A DNA stretch of 64,000 bases, taken from NCBI RefSeq assembly GCF_029338275.1, contig NZ_CP119789.1:2666001-2730000 (forward strand), in the 5' to 3' direction. Origin of the DNA: Haloarcula ordinaria. GTDB taxonomy: Archaea > Halobacteriota > Halobacteria > Halobacteriales > Haloarculaceae. The notes beneath the pieces are model-generated. The model made no database searches. It was not told the origin of the DNA and saw only the letters and a program-made list of their open reading frames with translations. How positions within the stretch are numbered: the first letter of the stretch is position 1; each line of letters starts with the position of its first letter. The translations under genes were made by a program, and so were the position numbers. This document shows, one piece after another, positions 42,243-50,788 of the stretch.

Positions 42243-43028
42243 TTACGCCAGTTCCTCGAACACCGAGCGGTCGTGACCCAGCAGCACGTCGGCACCCGTC
42301 TCGCGCTCGATGTCGCGACACCGTTCGAGACTCGCTTTCCACGACCCGTTGTTCCACAGGAGACTCGTCGCCATCGGCTGGCCGGCGTAGTTGGCCTCGA
42401 CGTAGGCCTCGTCGCCGGCGACGAGCAGCGGGCGGTCCGGGCGGTCGATGAGCGCACCCAGCAGTCCCGGCGTGTGGCCCGGCAGGTGGAGCAGCTCCAC
42501 GCCGTCGGTGAGGTGGTACCGGTCGCCGTGGACCACCTGCCAGTTCAGGTCGTGGTCGAAGTCGCTGGCGAGGTAGGCGATAGACCCCTCGTCGGTCTTG
42601 GCGCTCAGGTACGCGAAGGGCAGTTCCTCGCGGTGGACGTAGATTGGCACGTCCGTCCCGGCGAAGTTGTAGAGCCCGCCCGCGTGGTCGAGGTGGAGGT
42701 GGCTCATCACGACGGCGTCGATGTCGGCTATCGAGTACCCCGCGGCTCCGAGGTCGTCCGAGAGGGCGTGCTGGTCGGCGTCGACGTGGGCGAAGGCCTC
42801 GTACAGCGGGGCCGGCCAGTAGCCGTCGCCGGCGTCCGGGTGCGAGCCGGTGTCCCAGAGAATGGTCATCTCTGGCGTCTCGACGACGAGGTTCCAGACC
42901 ACGAACTCGGCGTACTCGTGTTCGGGCGAGCGGTTCGACGCGGTCGCGACGGCGTGGCCGTCGACGACGAAGTTCATGTCTGCGGTGACCGTGCCGCGGT
43001 CCAGGAAGGTGACCGAGATATCGTCCAT
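42243..43028 (-). CDS. Metallo-beta-lactamase-fold hydrolase, lactonase-like
   Basis: The 261-residue protein has the metal motif SHLHLDHAGG near residue 108-117, a later His in LPGHTPG, an Asp in VAGDEAY and a final His in LGHDRSVFE, the full set for two metals. The order and spacing resemble N-acyl homoserine lactone lactonases (AttM/AiiA type). The natural substrate in haloarchaea is not known; other lactones are possible. The ATG at 43028 is used. Confidence 0.82.
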   Translation of the reverse strand: MDDISVTFLDRGTVTADMNFVVDGHAVATASNRSPEHEYAEFVVWNLVVETPEMTILWDTGSHPDAGDGYWPAPLYEAFAHVDADQHALSDDLGAAGYSIADIDAVVMSHLHLDHAGGLYNFAGTDVPIYVHREELPFAYLSAKTDEGSIAYLASDFDHDLNWQVVHGDRYHLTDGVELLHLPGHTPGLLGALIDRPDRPLLVAGDEAYVEANYAGQPMATSLLWNNGSWKASLERCRDIERETGADVLLGHDRSVFEELA

Positions 43029-43110
43029 ACGCTGTGTAGGTGTCAGCCACAGATAAGGAGTGGGCCAAACAGGTAGGGACTGCTAGTGCGACGCAGTGTC
43101 AGCGTTGTGA

Positions 43111-44265
43111 TTACTGCGGGGCCTGCCGGTAGATGAGGTTCCGCTGGATGTCGTTGGCGCCCTCGTAGATGACTGGGATGCGGACGTCGCGGTACACCCG
43201 CGAGATGCGGTTCTCCGTCAGGACAGACCGGCCGCCGTGGAGCTGCATCCCCTTCTCGGCACAGTCGGTCGCGGCCTCTGTCGCCCGGGTCTTCGCCAGC
43301 GCCGCCCAGTAGCCGGCGTCCTCCTGGTTGGCGACGCGGTCGGCGGCGTGCCAGGTGAGCGTCCGCGCGGACTGCAGTTCGAGGTGCATGTCGGCGAGCT
43401 TGTGCTGGACGGCCTGGAACTCGTCGACGGTCCGCCCGAACGCCTCTCGGTCGTGCACGAACTCCCAGGCTTCCTCGATGGCGGCCGCCGCCAGGCCCAG
43501 GCCGTGCCCGCCGACGATGACCCGACCGTGGTTGAAGAACTCCGCGAGCATGTAGAAGCCCGCGCCCTCGACACCGACGAGGTGGTCCTCGGGAATCCGG
43601 CAGTCGTCGAAGACGATGTGGGCCTGCTTCGACGCGCGAAAGCCCATTTTCTCCGGGATGTGCTCGGCGTCGTATCCGTCGGTGTCGGTGGGGACGATGA
43701 ACATCGAGTAGTTGCCGTAGCGGTTGTTCGGGTCGTCTCCGGTCTTCGCGTACACCGTCACCCAGTCGGCCTCGACGCCGTTACCGATCCAGTACTTCTC
43801 GCCGTTGAGGACCCACTCGTCGCCGTCTTTCTCGGCGGTGGTGTCCATCCCAGCCATGTCGCTGCCGGTCTGGGGTTCCGAGACGGCCAGGCCGGTAATC
43901 TGCTCGTTCTCGGCGACCGGGCGGAGGAACTCCTCTTTTTGCGACTCGTCGCCGTGGTCCTCGACGATTTCGGCCCCGAAACTTGCCAGTTGTAGCGTGA
44001 GCGCGATGCCAGCGTCGGCGCGGTAGAACTCCTCGGCGATGGCGAGAATCTGGTGCAGGTCGAACCCCTTGCCGCCCCACTCCTCGCCGATGTCCTGGGC
44101 GACCAGGCCGGCGTCCATCCCGGCTTCGAGGATGTCGACCGGATACTCTCCCGACTCGTAGTAGTCGGCGGCGTTCGGTTCGATGTGTTCCGCGGCGAAC
44201 TCGCGCGCCGCCTGCTTGACGTCGTGGGCGTGTTCCGGAACCGGGTGTGTCGAGAGTAGTTCCAT
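43111..44265 (-). CDS. Acyl-CoA dehydrogenase
   Basis: The 384-residue flavoprotein has the FAD-binding segment TGLAVSEPQTGSDMAGM near residue 127, the middle beta domain with WVLNGEKYWIGNG, and the C-terminal catalytic segment VYRDVRIPVIYEGANDIQRNLI, where the Glu of YEGAN is the catalytic base. MQLHGGRSVLTEN is also a family signature. It oxidises acyl-CoA in beta-oxidation or branched-chain breakdown. A 37-codon upstream extension of the frame is not family-like, so the ATG at 44265 was chosen. An acyl-CoA ligase gene lies nearby. Confidence 0.93.
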   Translation of the reverse strand: MELLSTHPVPEHAHDVKQAAREFAAEHIEPNAADYYESGEYPVDILEAGMDAGLVAQDIGEEWGGKGFDLHQILAIAEEFYRADAGIALTLQLASFGAEIVEDHGDESQKEEFLRPVAENEQITGLAVSEPQTGSDMAGMDTTAEKDGDEWVLNGEKYWIGNGVEADWVTVYAKTGDDPNNRYGNYSMFIVPTDTDGYDAEHIPEKMGFRASKQAHIVFDDCRIPEDHLVGVEGAGFYMLAEFFNHGRVIVGGHGLGLAAAAIEEAWEFVHDREAFGRTVDEFQAVQHKLADMHLELQSARTLTWHAADRVANQEDAGYWAALAKTRATEAATDCAEKGMQLHGGRSVLTENRISRVYRDVRIPVIYEGANDIQRNLIYRQAPQ

Positions 44266-44391
44266 GGAACTGTTCACGGACTGTGCCACCAAATAACTCG
44301 TGAAACTCGGGAAAACCCCGCCGAAGTTGTTTCTGTGAATACGCTGATAATCGGCCAGCACGCTTTTCTCCACCAACGGTAAGCGAGTGGA

Positions 44392-45165
44392 ATGAATCGC
44401 CGCGATTACCTCGCCGCGGGCGCGGGTGTCGGTGCCGCCGCGCTCAGTGGCTGTTCGTTCCTCGCCGCAGCAGAGAGGCCACCCCCGGAAGTGCCCCAGC
44501 AGCGCCTCGACGAGGGCGGGTGGGCACAGACGAATGAATCGTCCGGGACCGTCCTGGAACGCGACTATGGCCCGGTGACCCTCGAAGCGGTCTCACACAC
44601 GCTCCAGTACGTCGACCAGGCCCTGCAGACGCGAGTCGCCGACTGGACGCTCGGCCAGGTCGAGGCCGCGCTGTCCGTGTTCTTCGCCACGCGGGTTGAC
44701 TTCAGCCCCAACCTCGACAACCTCCCGGCTGGCGTCGGCCAGGGAGAAATCGTCGACCAGGTGAAGGCGAACAGTCGCGACCAGTTCGAAGGGCAGATGC
44801 GCGACCAGGGACTGACCGACATCGAGAAAACCGGCGAGGGGAGGGTCGCCGTCGACACCGGCGAGACCGCAGAGACGGTCGAGATGGCCGCCGTCTTCCC
44901 CTTCGAGGGTATCGAGTTCCCCGTGACTGACGAGGCGGGTGTCGCGATTCCGTCGGCGGACATCGAGGTGTCGGCGCTGCTGGCGGTCTGGCACCACGGC
45001 GACTTCGTGCTCGTCTCCGGTGGGGCCTATCCCGCCGAGAGCTTCGCGACGAGCGTCGAAGACGACCTGAGCGAGGGCATCACCGTCTCCGTCGACGTGG
45101 ACCTCGACCTGACGCCGTCGGCGTACCGCGAGGAGATGCGCGGCCTCGTCGCGGGCGTCCAGTAA
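44392..45165 (+). CDS. Tat-type lipoprotein, DUF6517-like
   Basis: The 257-residue protein starts MNRRDYLAAGAGVGAAALSGCS, a twin-arginine signal with a lipobox (Cys21), so it should be exported folded and lipid-anchored. The mature part with FFATRVDFSPNLDNLPAG and IEKTGEGRVAVDTGE resembles DUF6517 proteins. A Sec-type relative is at 16454. Function is unknown. It is convergent with the acyl-CoA ligase gene, stops one base apart. Confidence 0.7.
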   Translation: MNRRDYLAAGAGVGAAALSGCSFLAAAERPPPEVPQQRLDEGGWAQTNESSGTVLERDYGPVTLEAVSHTLQYVDQALQTRVADWTLGQVEAALSVFFATRVDFSPNLDNLPAGVGQGEIVDQVKANSRDQFEGQMRDQGLTDIEKTGEGRVAVDTGETAETVEMAAVFPFEGIEFPVTDEAGVAIPSADIEVSALLAVWHHGDFVLVSGGAYPAESFATSVEDDLSEGITVSVDVDLDLTPSAYREEMRGLVAGVQ

Positions 45166-45166
45166 C

Positions 45167-46819
45167 TCACTCCGGCGCGGCGTCCTCCGGGACCCGGCCC
45201 TCGACCAGCGAGGCGTCGCCGTACTCCTCTCGCAGCGTCTTCTTGCTGAACTTCCCGGTCGCCGTCTTCGGCATCTCGTCGATAGTCACGAAGTTGTCCG
45301 GCACCCACCACTTTGGGTACGAGTCGAGCACGTGCTCGCGGAGGTCGTCGGCCAGGGCGTCGGTGTCTGTCCCCTCGGTCGGGACCACGAGCGCGAGGGG
45401 GCGTTCCTGCCAGCGCTCGTGGGGGACGCCGATGACGGCGGCCTCCGTCACGTCGTCGTGGGCCATCAGTTCGTTCTCCAGTTCCACCGAGGAGATCCAC
45501 TCGCCGCCGCTCTTGATGACGTCTTTCGCGCGGTCGACGATCTTGATGTAGCCGTCCTCATCGACGGTCACCACGTCGCCGGTCTTCAGGTAGCCGTCCT
45601 CGAACTCGGCTTCGGTCGCGTCGGGCCGGGCGAAGTACTCCCGCGTGACCCACGGCCCGCGGACCAGCAGTTCGCCGAACGCCTCGCCGTCCCAGGCCAC
45701 CGCCTCGCCGTCGTCGCCGACGACGCGGAACTCCAAGCCGGGCGTGATGAGACCCTGCTTGCTCCGCTTTTCGACCTGTGTGTCGTAGTCCGCGTCCTCC
45801 AAGTTGCCTTTCAGGTGTGCGACCGAGCCGACGGGGGCCGTCTCTGTCATCCCCCAGGCGTGGACGAGTTCGACGTCGTGGTCGTCGAAGAAGCGAATCA
45901 TCGCCTCGGGCGCCGCGCTCCCGCCGACGACGAGGCGGTCCAGCGAGGAGAGGTCGGTGTCGTGCTCCTTGACATGTTCCATCAGTCCGAGCCAAACCGT
46001 CGGGACGCCCGCCGTCACGGTGACGCCCTCCTCCTCGATGAGTGTCGCGAGGTCCTCGGGACTCGGCTGGGGGCCGGGGTAGACGTGCTTGGCCCCGCCG
46101 GCCGTCGCCGAGAACGGGAGGCCCCAGGCGTTGACGTGGAACATCGGGACGACGGGCATCATCACGTCGTCGTCGTCCAGCGGGATGCCCTGGGGTTGCT
46201 GAATCGCCATCGTATGCGCCCAGAGCATCTGCTGGGTGTACTCGACACCCTTCGGACGGCCTGTCGTTCCCGAGGTGTAACAGAGGCCGGCGGGCTGGTC
46301 CTCGTCGAGTTCGGGCCAGTCGTACTCGGTGTCGTGGCCCTCGAGGAACGAGTCGTAGGCGACGGCCTCGAGGTCCGTCTCCGGCATCGACTCGCCCATC
46401 ACGACGTAGCGGTCGACCGTCGAGAACGGGTCGGGGTCGTCGGCCACCGCGCCCTCCAGTTTCGGCAGGAACGACTCGTCGACGAAGATGGTCCTGTCGG
46501 CGGCGTTCTCGACGATGTACTGGATGTGCTCGTCGGGCAGGAGCGGGTTGATAGTGTGCAACTGCGCGCCGATGCCGGGGACGCCGAAGTACGTCTCGAA
46601 GTGCCGATGGTGGTTCCAGCAGAACGTCGCCAGCCGGTCGCCGTCACCGTAGCCCGCCGCGTCGAGCGCGTTGGCCAACTGCGCCGTCCGGTCGGCGTAC
46701 GTGGCGTAGTCGTACCTGACCATCCCCTCGTGCGTTCGGGAGACGATCTCCGTGTCGGGATACAGGTTCGCCGCGCGCCACAGGAACGGTCCCAGCGTCT
46801 GGGGTGAGCCTCCTGGCAT
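45167..46819 (-). CDS. Acyl-CoA synthetase (AMP-forming)
   Basis: The 550-residue adenylating enzyme carries the AMP-binding P-loop CYTSGTTGRPKGVEY near residue 188, WGMTETAPVGSV in the middle, the YLKTGDVVTVDEDGYIKIVDR segment near residue 425 and the late KTATGKFSKKTLRE with its catalytic Lys. It is most like medium/long-chain fatty-acid CoA ligases of haloarchaea. It would feed substrates to beta-oxidation with the nearby acyl-CoA dehydrogenase. The ATG at 46819 opens MPGGSPQTLGPFLW. Confidence 0.92.
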   Translation of the reverse strand: MPGGSPQTLGPFLWRAANLYPDTEIVSRTHEGMVRYDYATYADRTAQLANALDAAGYGDGDRLATFCWNHHRHFETYFGVPGIGAQLHTINPLLPDEHIQYIVENAADRTIFVDESFLPKLEGAVADDPDPFSTVDRYVVMGESMPETDLEAVAYDSFLEGHDTEYDWPELDEDQPAGLCYTSGTTGRPKGVEYTQQMLWAHTMAIQQPQGIPLDDDDVMMPVVPMFHVNAWGLPFSATAGGAKHVYPGPQPSPEDLATLIEEEGVTVTAGVPTVWLGLMEHVKEHDTDLSSLDRLVVGGSAAPEAMIRFFDDHDVELVHAWGMTETAPVGSVAHLKGNLEDADYDTQVEKRSKQGLITPGLEFRVVGDDGEAVAWDGEAFGELLVRGPWVTREYFARPDATEAEFEDGYLKTGDVVTVDEDGYIKIVDRAKDVIKSGGEWISSVELENELMAHDDVTEAAVIGVPHERWQERPLALVVPTEGTDTDALADDLREHVLDSYPKWWVPDNFVTIDEMPKTATGKFSKKTLREEYGDASLVEGRVPEDAAPE

Positions 46820-46890
46820 ACCGTGCTACATGTAGACGAGTTACAAGAAACCACGGTCCGTGTGACCGAGGGGCGTGGGAGTGCCCGGGG

Positions 46891-47493
46891 CTAGACGTCG
46901 ATTTCCTGCATCAGCTCGACCAGTTCCTCGAGCTCGGGGAACGTGTAGACGGTCACGTTGATGTCCGAGTCGAGCGCCTGGACCCGCGAATCGAACATCA
47001 GCGCCATCTCGCTGTCGCGGTCGCCCACGAGCTGGTCGACCATCCCGCTTCCCGGCCCGAACGTGAAGTTCGGCGTCGAGATGTCGATTGTCGTGTTCAG
47101 GACGTTCGCCCAGCCGTCGATGAACCCGGAGGTCATGATGTTGCCAATCTCCTGGATGGCCGACCGCTCCATGTCGGTGAAGCCGGTCGCGCTGGGGTCG
47201 GTCTCGCCCATATCGCCGATCATCCCGGCCGCGAGGTCCTTCGCGCTCCGCGCGCTGAACAGGAAGAGGATGTAACCGTGGGGCTTCTCGACCATCTCGA
47301 TGCTGATGCCGATCTGTTTCTCGTCGCCGATGTGGGTCTTGATGTCCGGAAGGTCGATGAAGTTGATCTTCGTGATCTCCATCTGCGTCTCCATCCCCGT
47401 CATCTGGCTCAGGTGGCTGGCGACCGTGTTTCCGCCCTCCTTCGCCATCCTGTTGAACAGTCCGAGCTTCCGGATATCTATCTTCAAACTCAT
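46891..47493 (-). CDS. cheC: Chemotaxis protein CheC
   Basis: The 200-residue protein is a CheC-type CheY-P phosphatase or adaptor. The characteristic active-site helix ERSAIQEIGNIMTSGFIDGW near residue 110-129 has the Glu and Asn spaced as in CheC. A second, less conserved helix is near the start (LFNRMAKEGGNTVASHLSQM). Haloarchaea carry several CheC paralogues that link the chemotaxis system to the archaellum. No other che genes are within the window, so this is an isolated copy. Confidence 0.9.
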   Translation of the reverse strand: MSLKIDIRKLGLFNRMAKEGGNTVASHLSQMTGMETQMEITKINFIDLPDIKTHIGDEKQIGISIEMVEKPHGYILFLFSARSAKDLAAGMIGDMGETDPSATGFTDMERSAIQEIGNIMTSGFIDGWANVLNTTIDISTPNFTFGPGSGMVDQLVGDRDSEMALMFDSRVQALDSDINVTVYTFPELEELVELMQEIDV

Positions 47494-47572
47494 GAGCAGG
47501 GGCGCCTTGCCGGAGGTTCTGCGCCCTCGTACATAAGCGATACACCCACATTTTCGCAGGCGAGAATCGGGT

Positions 47573-48241
47573 TCAATCGATACGCAGACTCACGGCGACA
47601 CCCTCGCCCAGCGGGAGCAGCCCCGTCTCGAACGCGGGGTCGGACCGAACCGTCTCGAGGTAGTCCGCGACACCCTGACTCGTGGCGTTCGCATCGACAG
47701 ACTCGCCCGCGAGCAGCGCACGGACGTCGTCGAAGTCAAGCGGTCCGGCCTCGATGGTGTTGTCCGCGACCACGACGCCGCCGACGGGCACCTTCTCCCG
47801 GACCGCCTCGAACGCCTCGACGTAGCGGTCCTTCTCGTTGTCCACGAGGACGACGTCGAACGGCCCGTCGTAGTGCTCGACTGTCTCGACGGCGTCCCCG
47901 TGTTCGAAGACGGCGCGGTCCGCGTACCCACCCCGGTCGAGGAACGCTCGCGCCTCGTCGAGTTCGTCGGCGTCGATTTCGGTGAGCACGATTTGGCCGT
48001 CGGCCGGCAACGCTGGCGCCATCCAGTAGGCGGAGTAGCCGAAGCCGGAGCCGAACTCGAAGACGCGCTCGGCGTCGACCATCCGCGCCAGCAGCCGGAG
48101 CCACCCACCGACCGCGGGACCGACCGTCGGGAACCCCTCGCGGTCGGCCTTCTCGTCCATCTCCGCGATGACGTCGTCCCGGGCGGGCGTGAGCGCCCGA
48201 GCGAACTGTTCGGTGACCTCGGGGAGCGGTGTCTCGTCCAT
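47573..48241 (-). CDS. O-methyltransferase, SAM-dependent
   Basis: The 222-residue protein belongs to the catechol O-methyltransferase-like family 3. Motif I is VFEFGSGFGYSAYWMA near residue 59, with LTEIDADELDEARAFL following and the metal-linked DVVLVDNEKDRYVEAF near residue 125. VVVADNTIEAGPLDF follows. The product methylates a hydroxyl of an unknown small molecule. Upstream frame extension lacks family sequence, so the ATG at 48241 is preferred. Confidence 0.9.
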   Translation of the reverse strand: MDETPLPEVTEQFARALTPARDDVIAEMDEKADREGFPTVGPAVGGWLRLLARMVDAERVFEFGSGFGYSAYWMAPALPADGQIVLTEIDADELDEARAFLDRGGYADRAVFEHGDAVETVEHYDGPFDVVLVDNEKDRYVEAFEAVREKVPVGGVVVADNTIEAGPLDFDDVRALLAGESVDANATSQGVADYLETVRSDPAFETGLLPLGEGVAVSLRID

Positions 48242-48281
48242 GTCGACCCTGCGGTCGGGTCGGTCGTAAACCCGGCGGCCG

Positions 48282-49259
48282 TCAGCGGTTGCGGCCGAGC
48301 GGGAAACTGACTCGGTCCGGGGACTCGTTGAACGCCTGGATGACACGGCGGTACAGTTCGTTTTTCACCCGCTGACCGCGCCGTGGGTGGACGAGGTACC
48401 GGAGCCTGAACTCCACCCAGGACTCCCCCTGCACGACGTTGACCGTCGGACGGTCTTGCACTTCGAGTTCGACGGGTGTCGCGTCCAGGTTACGTCGGTA
48501 GCGGCCGATACGGTCCGCCATCTCGTCGCCCAGGTAGTCGTCCGCCACGGCCCGCATCGTCTCCTTGGCGAACTCGAAGTCGGTCTCGTAGGCGACCTGC
48601 ACCGAGAGCTCGTTCCAGACGAACGGAAACTCCTCCTGGGTGTAGTTCTTGACGTGCGAGGAGAGGACCACGCTGTTGGGGAGTGTGATGGTCCGTCCCG
48701 AGGGCTGGTTCGAGGAGACGAGTTCGCCGTTTATTTCCCACAGCGTCGTCACCAGGAACGACACCTCGACGACGTCGCCCTTCGAGGACTCGATGGCGAC
48801 CCGGTCGCCGGCCTGGTAGGGTCGCTTGACCATGATGTAGACCCAGCCCAGCAGCGAGAAGAGCGGTTGCTGGAGGGCAAACGTGACCGCGAACCCGACC
48901 ACTCCGAGCGAGAACAGCAGCCCGAGCCACTGCTGGGTGAGGATGCCGAGCGCGGCGAACGTCCCGACGAGGCCGAAGGCGAGTCGGAGGACGTTCCGCG
49001 CGTCCTGCTTCCGGCGCTTGTCGGGCGTGTACCGCTGGACGGCGTTGTTGACGAGACGATAACAACCGTAGGTCGCGAACCCGACGGCGAGCGCCGACAG
49101 CAGCTTCACGAGGAGGAAGGAGAGCGCGAACCCGTCGAGGGAGCCGGTAATCCCGAGGCGCTGGACGGCGACGATACCGAGGGTCGAGAGGCCAGCCAGG
49201 AGGAGCGAGAGATATCCGAGTGGACGACTCACGTCACGGTTCTCGGGTGGGGTGGGCAA
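48282..49259 (-). CDS. MscS-family mechanosensitive channel
   Basis: The 325-residue protein has four hydrophobic helices in the first 155 residues and the pore-lining Gly/Ala-rich segment LFSLGVVGFAVTFALQQPL near residue 115-135. The cytoplasmic beta domain contains RPYQAGDRVAIES near residue 145 and ITLPNSVVLSSHVKNYT. Such channels release solutes upon hypoosmotic shock, important for halophiles. The gene is followed by an O-methyltransferase on the same strand. Confidence 0.92.
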   Translation of the reverse strand: MPTPPENRDVSRPLGYLSLLLAGLSTLGIVAVQRLGITGSLDGFALSFLLVKLLSALAVGFATYGCYRLVNNAVQRYTPDKRRKQDARNVLRLAFGLVGTFAALGILTQQWLGLLFSLGVVGFAVTFALQQPLFSLLGWVYIMVKRPYQAGDRVAIESSKGDVVEVSFLVTTLWEINGELVSSNQPSGRTITLPNSVVLSSHVKNYTQEEFPFVWNELSVQVAYETDFEFAKETMRAVADDYLGDEMADRIGRYRRNLDATPVELEVQDRPTVNVVQGESWVEFRLRYLVHPRRGQRVKNELYRRVIQAFNESPDRVSFPLGRNR

Positions 49260-49280
49260 AACGGTTTGGTGACGGTCCCG

Positions 49281-50093
49281 TCACCGCGCGGACCCCGCTC
49301 GCTCGACCAGCGTCTCCACGCGCGACCGTGTCACGGGGTTCGTCGTCAGGCCGTCGCGCTTCAGCGCCGTGCCGACGATAACGCCATCGGCCAGTGCGAG
49401 CAGTTCGTCGACAGACTCGGCCGTGACGCCGCTGCCGACGAAGACGGGGACCGATGGGTCGACCTCGTCTCGTGCCTCGACGACGGTGGCGAGGTCGGAC
49501 TCGTCGGCCGACTCCCCGGTCCCCGGTCCGGAGACCACGAGCCCGTCGGCCAGCTCGCGTTCGATAGCGTCGGCGACCTGCTGGTCGAGCGGCGAGTCGG
49601 CCAGCGGCGCGGAGTGTTTGACGGCCACGTCCGCCAGTATCGCGACGTCGGCGTCGATTCGCTCGCGCAAGCGGAGCGTCTCGTGGGCCTGTCCCTCGAC
49701 GACACCCTGGTCGGTGAGGCGAGCGCCGGTGTGGACGTTGACACGGACGAACCGACTACCCGTCGCAGCGGCGACGGAGAGCGCAGCGTCGGCGTCGTTC
49801 CGGAGGACGTTGACGCCGACGGGCACGTCGACGGCCTCACGGACGGCTGTCGTGACGGCGGTCATCTCTGCGACGACGTGGGGCGGCACACTGTCCGGGT
49901 AGAACGGCGCATCGCCGAAGTTCTCGACGATAAGCGCGTCGACGCCGCCGGCTTCGAGTGCCGTCGCGTCGTCGGTCGCCCGGGCTCGAATCTCGTCACG
50001 GGAACGCGCGTGCTGTGGCGCGCCAGGCAGCGCCGGCAGGTGGACCATCCCGACGACGGGGCGCTCGGCGCCGAAGACCTGTGCTCGGTTCAT
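49281..50093 (-). CDS. BtpA/SgcQ family protein
   Basis: The 270-residue TIM-barrel-like protein starts MNRAQVFGAERPVVGMVHLPALPG, a family hallmark, followed by ALEAGGVDALIVENFGDAPF near residue 47, GVNVLRNDADAALSVA and VFVGSGVTAESVDELL near residue 215. BtpA was linked to photosystem I stability in cyanobacteria; archaeal homologues have no proven role and could be carbohydrate or nucleotide enzymes. The gene looks complete. Confidence 0.9.
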   Translation of the reverse strand: MNRAQVFGAERPVVGMVHLPALPGAPQHARSRDEIRARATDDATALEAGGVDALIVENFGDAPFYPDSVPPHVVAEMTAVTTAVREAVDVPVGVNVLRNDADAALSVAAATGSRFVRVNVHTGARLTDQGVVEGQAHETLRLRERIDADVAILADVAVKHSAPLADSPLDQQVADAIERELADGLVVSGPGTGESADESDLATVVEARDEVDPSVPVFVGSGVTAESVDELLALADGVIVGTALKRDGLTTNPVTRSRVETLVERAGSAR

Positions 50094-50144
50094 ACCGACC
50101 GGTTCGGCGACGACGCTGAAAAAGGCAGTCGCCCAGCGCTCTCT

Positions 50145-50735
50145 TCAGGCGTCCCAGTAGTCCGGTTCGTTCCCGGGCTTCCACTTGATTGAACAGCCAC
50201 GAGACGGGCGTTCCTCGGCGGTGACGTCCTCGCCGTCGAGCACCGTCTCGACGTGGGCCGCCATCTCCCGCTCCGTCGGCTCGTCGTCGGGGTTGGTCGC
50301 GTCGTCGAGGCGACCGTGGTAGGCCAGCTCGAAGGTGCCGTCGACGTTGCGGAACAGATAGGGGTCCGGGGTGCAGCGAGCCCCGTAGGCCGCTGCGACC
50401 GACTGGTCGGAGTCGAAGAGGTAGGCGTCGTACTTGACGGTCCCCTCGGCGACCACCTCCTGCATCATCTCGAAGGAGTCGTCGGGGTACTGCTCCGGGT
50501 CGTTCGGGTTGATACCTACGACAGCGAGTTTCGGGAACTGCTTCGCGAGGCGGTTCAACTCTGGAATCTTCGCCTTCGCGTACGGACAGTGGTTGCAGGT
50601 GAACACCACGAGCAGCGCCTCGTGGTCCGTGAAGTCGTCGAGCGAGTGCATCCCGCCGTCGGCGCCGGCGAGTTCGAACGACGGGGCCGCGTCGCCGTGC
50701 TGCAACACGTCGGAGTCGGAATCGAGTGAGACCAT
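50145..50735 (-). CDS. Thioredoxin-like redox protein
   Basis: The 196-residue protein fits the AhpC/TSA-redoxin family. The active-site region VFTCNHCPYAKAKIPEL near residue 44 contains a CxxC motif. VVGINPNDPEQYPDDSFEMM and CTPDPYLFRNVDG follow as in the family. It has no signal peptide and likely acts in cytoplasmic thiol redox chemistry. The ATG at 50735 (MVSLDSDS) is favoured over an upstream frame start. Confidence 0.88.
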   Translation of the reverse strand: MVSLDSDSDVLQHGDAAPSFELAGADGGMHSLDDFTDHEALLVVFTCNHCPYAKAKIPELNRLAKQFPKLAVVGINPNDPEQYPDDSFEMMQEVVAEGTVKYDAYLFDSDQSVAAAYGARCTPDPYLFRNVDGTFELAYHGRLDDATNPDDEPTEREMAAHVETVLDGEDVTAEERPSRGCSIKWKPGNEPDYWDA

Positions 50736-50788
50736 ACGTTCGTTAGGATGGGGGCGCACAAAAGATTCCGGGCGGCCCTCGCAATCGG

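Noticed and set aside
45332..46807. 491-codon frame opposite the acyl-CoA ligase
   Set aside because: It is a GC-driven antisense frame with no domain; the ligase on the other strand has all family motifs.
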